DNA from: a bacterium | GTDB taxonomy: Bacteria > SZUA-79 > Acidulodesulfobacterales > Acidulodesulfobacteraceae | Assembly: GCA_021813595.1 (NCBI GenBank) | Contig: JAKAKF010000273.1 | Span: 1-8,480, forward strand | Direction: 5' to 3' | DNA length: 8,480 nucleotides | Shown here: positions 6,462 to 8,480 of the stretch, piece by piece | How positions within the stretch are numbered: position 1 is the first letter of the stretch | Layout of the letters: every line of letters starts with the position of its first letter | The notes under the pieces: generated by a model | The model's input: the letters and a program-made list of their open reading frames with translations, nothing else | Told to the model about the DNA's origin: nothing | The model's database searches: none | Program-made: the position numbers and the translations under genes

Positions 6462-6478
6462 TTTTTGCACTCCTTTCA
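6458..6478 (-). other. Possible selenocysteine read-through extension of the precursor peptide
   Basis: If the UGA at 6478-6476 is decoded as selenocysteine (U), the peptide gains U-K-E-C-K-K and ends at the UGA 6460-6458, for 40 residues in all. The tail is then C32-Y-S-U35-K-E-C38-K-K, and the next codon (UGA) would be position 41. Cys and UGA codons alternate exactly every third residue. This spacing, plus the SECIS-like hairpin, is the case for recoding. Whether the organism has selA/selB/selC cannot be seen from here. Confidence 0.45.
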
Positions 6479-6580
6479 GGAGTAGCACGAATCCTTTAGT
6501 CCGTATCCCTCGGTAATTAAAGCATAAAATTCTTCCGCTGGGATTTCAAGAAACTGCGGTGCGCTATAAACCTTTTTCAT
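6476..6580 (-). CDS. Small RiPP precursor peptide candidate (34 codons to first UGA)
   Basis: This reading frame encodes MKKVYSAPQFLEIPAEEFYA followed by LITEGYGLKDSCYS and then UGA. It has the strongest ribosome binding site in the window: AAAGGAGGTGA (6596-6586), 5 bases before the ATG. The ATG lies inside the last codons of the PqqD-like gene (17-base overlap), indicating translational coupling. The layout fits a RiPP precursor: a hydrophilic leader (YSAPQFLEIPAEEF) that a PqqD-type domain could bind, then a short core with Gly, Tyr, Ser and Cys. 'MKKxYxxPxxxE' starts are common among small peptides next to PqqD/radical SAM genes. I do not recognise a named family with certainty; the Haft-described 'selenobiotic' peptides with radical SAM maturases are the class I would compare first. 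The UGA may be selenocysteine rather than stop. Confidence 0.75.
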   Translation of the reverse strand: MKKVYSAPQFLEIPAEEFYALITEGYGLKDSCYS

Positions 6581-6860
6581 AAAATTCACCTCCTTTTCCA
6601 TTAATGTTATCGTAAACATAATTTTTATCCGAAAGCATTTGAATTAATCTTTTAAAATCTTTTTCCGCCTCGTTTATCGTCACATCGAAATTTTCCGTTA
6701 TGCTTAAAAGTATTTCTTCATCCGTATTTTTGCCGTCGCAAAGCGATAAAACTTCAAACGACAATTCGTTAAGCTTATAAATACTGCCGCTAAGATTGTC
6801 GAAAAGCATAAAATTATCTTCATCCCGCTTTATGGATACGTTATCTGCAAGCGTAATCAT
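6564..6860 (-). CDS. PqqD-like peptide chaperone (RiPP recognition element)
   Basis: PqqD-family domains bind the leader of a precursor peptide and present it to a radical SAM enzyme. The frame can open at ATG 6911 (115 residues), overlapping the end of the radical SAM gene by 13 bases. I prefer the internal ATG 6860, which gives 98 residues, the normal family length, and is preceded by AAGGAG (13 bases upstream, a little far). From there the protein begins MITLADNVSIKRDEDNFML and continues LSGSIYKLNELSFEVLSLCD. The latter is the characteristic PqqD turn ('YxLNExxxxIWxLCDG'), followed by GKNTDEEILLSI and a C-terminal helix ending QMLSDKNYVYDN, equivalent to 'FLxxLxxxGLL'. It lies between the maturase and the small peptide gene, whose ATG is inside its last codons. 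No catalytic role is expected. Confidence 0.85.
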   Translation of the reverse strand: MITLADNVSIKRDEDNFMLFDNLSGSIYKLNELSFEVLSLCDGKNTDEEILLSITENFDVTINEAEKDFKRLIQMLSDKNYVYDNINGKGGEFYEKGL

Positions 6861-6898
6861 TTTTTTAAATTCTCTCCTTATTAATTTATATTTGTTAA

Positions 6899-7918
6899 TT
6901 ATATCCAGCATTGCGGGTCTTTATAATTTAAATCTTTATTATAGTAATAGCTTATAGCGCTGCAGCCGCCGCATCTATCCTTATGAACGCAGTTCGCACA
7001 TTCGCTTTCGCCGTTTCTTTTTCTTAATTTCCATAAAATATCGGAGTTGTACCATATCTTAAACAGTCCGTCCGTTAAAATGTTTCCGAGCGGAAGATAA
7101 AGCCTTCTGCACGGAAGCAGGGTGCCGTCGTGGAGTATGCATAGCGACGATAAGCCTATCGGACAGTATCCGCCTGCATTTTCGTCTATAAGATTCCATA
7201 GCGGCCGGGATGTCGAAAGTTTGGTATTTTTATTTTTAAATTCTATTTTAGCCATGCCGTAAACGTCTGAATAAACTTTTTTTATATCGGAGGCTTCAAT
7301 GAAAAATTCATTCCTTTCCGCATCGTTCATAGTCGTCATTCTTTCCACCGTTAAGGCATCTACGTTTAACGAGGCGGCGAGTTCCGGCATCCTGGATGCC
7401 GAGCCGATATTTTTTTTATGGAGAGTGAACATTACTGCGGTTTTAATTCCGGAATTTTTAAGCATTTTAATAGAATTTACCGTTTTCAAAAATGTTCCTT
7501 TTCCCCTGACGCCGTCATGGGACTCTTCATCGTGTCCGTCGAGAGAGACTTGGACCTCGGCTAATTTTTTATAATTTTTAATCTTTTTAACTAGTTCGTC
7601 ATCGATAAGCGTTCCATTGGTCAAAATCGCAATATTTTTGAAATTATCCGAGCCTTCTATCATATCCATTAAGTAAAAAAGCCCTTCCGGTCTTAAAAAA
7701 GGCTCTCCCCCGGTAAGCGAAACGAAGCATTTCATTTTCCATTTCGCCATCGCTTCGTCCAATTTCCGAAATATATTTTTCAAAATATTTAAATCTAAAT
7801 ATTTATATTTATAATCGTTTTGGTAGCAATGGACGCATCTAAGATTGCAGGATTCGATAAAATGCCATTGCACGTAGAAATCGTTTCCAGTATTTTTTTT
7901 ATCCGCATATTCGTCCAT
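6899..7918 (-). CDS. Radical SAM/SPASM peptide maturase
   Basis: This 339-residue enzyme should use S-adenosylmethionine and a [4Fe-4S] cluster to modify a peptide by radical chemistry. The N-terminal segment FYVQWHFIESCNLRCVHCYQ holds the CxxxCxxC motif (Cys24, Cys28, Cys31). LTGGEPFLRPEG has the SAM-contacting GGEP at 70-73. The C-terminal SPASM domain carries eight cysteines for auxiliary clusters: 252, 260, 270, then CANC-x5-CGGC (307, 310, 316, 319) and Cys337 two residues from the end. This puts it with the PqqE/AnSME/MftC-like maturases. The PqqD-like gene and a small peptide gene follow in the same direction, so the peptide is the likely substrate. No ribosome binding site is seen before the ATG. 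The bond formed cannot be predicted; thioether or C-C links are typical. No transporter or protease gene is in view. Confidence 0.9.
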   Translation of the reverse strand: MDEYADKKNTGNDFYVQWHFIESCNLRCVHCYQNDYKYKYLDLNILKNIFRKLDEAMAKWKMKCFVSLTGGEPFLRPEGLFYLMDMIEGSDNFKNIAILTNGTLIDDELVKKIKNYKKLAEVQVSLDGHDEESHDGVRGKGTFLKTVNSIKMLKNSGIKTAVMFTLHKKNIGSASRMPELAASLNVDALTVERMTTMNDAERNEFFIEASDIKKVYSDVYGMAKIEFKNKNTKLSTSRPLWNLIDENAGGYCPIGLSSLCILHDGTLLPCRRLYLPLGNILTDGLFKIWYNSDILWKLRKRNGESECANCVHKDRCGGCSAISYYYNKDLNYKDPQCWI

Positions 7919-7999
7919 TTTTATTTTTATTATTTAATTAAATTAATATCTTAACTTAATATGGTATGTGCCGGTTATTTATTATCTTTTCTTACTAAA

Positions 8000-8027
8000 A
8001 ATATACCGCATAATTTGCAATTTTCAA
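8000..8027 (-). promoter_or_regulatory. Candidate promoter of the radical SAM/PqqD/peptide cassette
   Basis: The minus strand has TTGAAA (8027-8022), a 16-base spacer and TATATT (8005-8000); each hexamer matches five of six consensus bases. The transcript would start near 7993, giving a leader of about 75 bases before the radical SAM ATG. Confidence 0.4.
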
Positions 8028-8055
8028 GTCGAAAAAATAATAAATAAAAAAACTA

Positions 8056-8085
8056 TTGATTTTTTTTAAAATAATGATATATATA
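8056..8085 (+). promoter_or_regulatory. Weak promoter candidate for the Pal-like lipoprotein gene
   Basis: TTGATT (8056-8061) and TATATA (8080-8085) are 18 bases apart, but the alternating AT tract 8078-8092 offers several equivalent -10 choices. The leader would be about 90 bases long. Confidence 0.25.
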
Positions 8086-8116
8086 TATTATACAAAAATT
8101 AATCAATTTATCTAAT

Positions 8117-8140
8117 CCGGATAATCCGGTTTTAAAAACC
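8117..8140 (+). promoter_or_regulatory. Two overlapping palindromes in the lipoprotein leader
   Basis: CCGGAT-A-ATCCGG (8117-8129) and GGTTTT-A-AAAACC (8128-8140) are both perfect dyads with a single central base, and they overlap by two bases. They lie about 45-65 bases before the ATG and could be an operator or an RNA fold. They may also be chance. Confidence 0.25.
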
Positions 8141-8183
8141 AATTAATTTAATCTTATTTTAACTTTCAAGGAGAGAGTTTACG

Positions 8184-8480
8184 ATGAACAAAAAAACAAA
8201 GATCGGTCTTTCTATTCTCGGTTTAGTTTTCGGAGTTTCCGCCGTCCTTTCCGGATGCGCCCCGAAAGTAACAAAAACGTCCTCTAGCGCCCTGCCTCCG
8301 GCCCAAAAACCGACCGCTGCGGTGACGACCCCTCAGGCTGCACAAGTGCCTTCTTACATGAAAAAGTATCCATGGCTTGCGAATTACAATATTCAAGCCA
8401 ATTCAAACAACATTCATTTTGCTTTCGACAAATCTATCCTTACCCCGCTCGATAAGATGATACTTAAAAAAGATGCGATT
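8184..8480 (+). CDS. Pal/OmpA-like outer membrane lipoprotein, partial (C-terminus beyond window)
   Basis: The frame opens at ATG 8184 with AAGGAGAG (8168-8175) 8 bases upstream and runs open through the window end (99 codons). It begins with a lipoprotein signal: basic MNKKTK, a hydrophobic stretch and the lipobox LSGC, with the modified Cys at residue 25. The mature part starts with a Pro/Ala/Ser/Thr-rich linker (about 30-58), then NIHFAFDKSILTPLDKMIL, which matches the opening strand and helix of the OmpA peptidoglycan-binding domain ('IYFDFDKS.LTP'). Pal anchors the outer membrane to peptidoglycan as part of Tol-Pal. The domain is cut, so another OmpA-family lipoprotein is possible. It is the only plus-strand gene here, divergent from the radical SAM cassette. 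Confidence 0.85.
   Translation, partial: MNKKTKIGLSILGLVFGVSAVLSGCAPKVTKTSSSALPPAQKPTAAVTTPQAAQVPSYMKKYPWLANYNIQANSNNIHFAFDKSILTPLDKMILKKDAI

Noticed and set aside
6861..6911. ATG at 6911 as the start of the PqqD-like gene.
   Set aside because: It adds 17 residues (MLDIINKYKLIRREFKK) not typical of the family; the internal ATG at 6860 gives the usual length and has an AAGGAG upstream. Coupling to the overlapping upstream stop keeps 6911 possible.

Overview
The window looks like chromosome from an AT-rich, Gram-negative and probably anaerobic bacterium. A lipoprotein with a typical lipobox and the start of an OmpA-type domain implies an outer membrane. The biotin synthase carries cluster-ligand changes that I associate with obligate anaerobes. 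The gene style resembles uncultured Desulfobacterota or 'deltaproteobacterial' lineages, but I cannot fix the taxonomy from this sequence.

Nearly everything is on the minus strand, so the order here follows transcription from right to left. At the right edge, a Pal/OmpA-like lipoprotein (8184 onward, cut by the window end) is the only plus-strand gene. Divergent from it, across a 265-base AT-rich gap, is a compact three-gene cassette. It holds a radical SAM/SPASM enzyme (7918-6899), a PqqD-like peptide chaperone (start probably 6860, end 6564) and a 34-codon reading frame (6580-6476) whose start overlaps the end of the PqqD gene and which has a near-perfect ribosome binding site. This is the layout of a RiPP (ribosomally made, post-translationally modified peptide) pathway. 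The most striking point is the end of the small peptide. It stops at a UGA, and reading through that UGA gives Cys-x-x-UGA-x-x-Cys-x-x-UGA, a three-residue periodicity. This is followed by a hairpin whose loop resembles the bacterial selenocysteine insertion element of E. coli fdhF. The peptide may therefore be a selenocysteine-containing RiPP precursor. The cassette closes with a 19-bp terminator hairpin.

Next comes a solitary STAND-type NTPase with a C-terminal TPR-like region (about 6274-3818). It is more AT-rich than its neighbours, has no ribosome binding site and no recognisable effector domain, and could be a defence or signalling protein. Just beyond its stop codon is a 240-bp non-coding element with near-perfect terminal inverted repeats and several internal hairpins (3567-3806), which looks like a miniature mobile or repetitive element.

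The left third is housekeeping: a CbpA-type DnaJ (3510-2599), its probable CbpM-like modulator (2585-2211), biotin synthase BioB (2129-1116), the RuvX/YqgF nuclease (1123-662) and the first 203 codons of the endolytic transglycosylase MltG (610 to the left edge). BioB and RuvX overlap by 8 bases and MltG follows closely, so these three may be co-transcribed, perhaps with an extra promoter in front of mltG.
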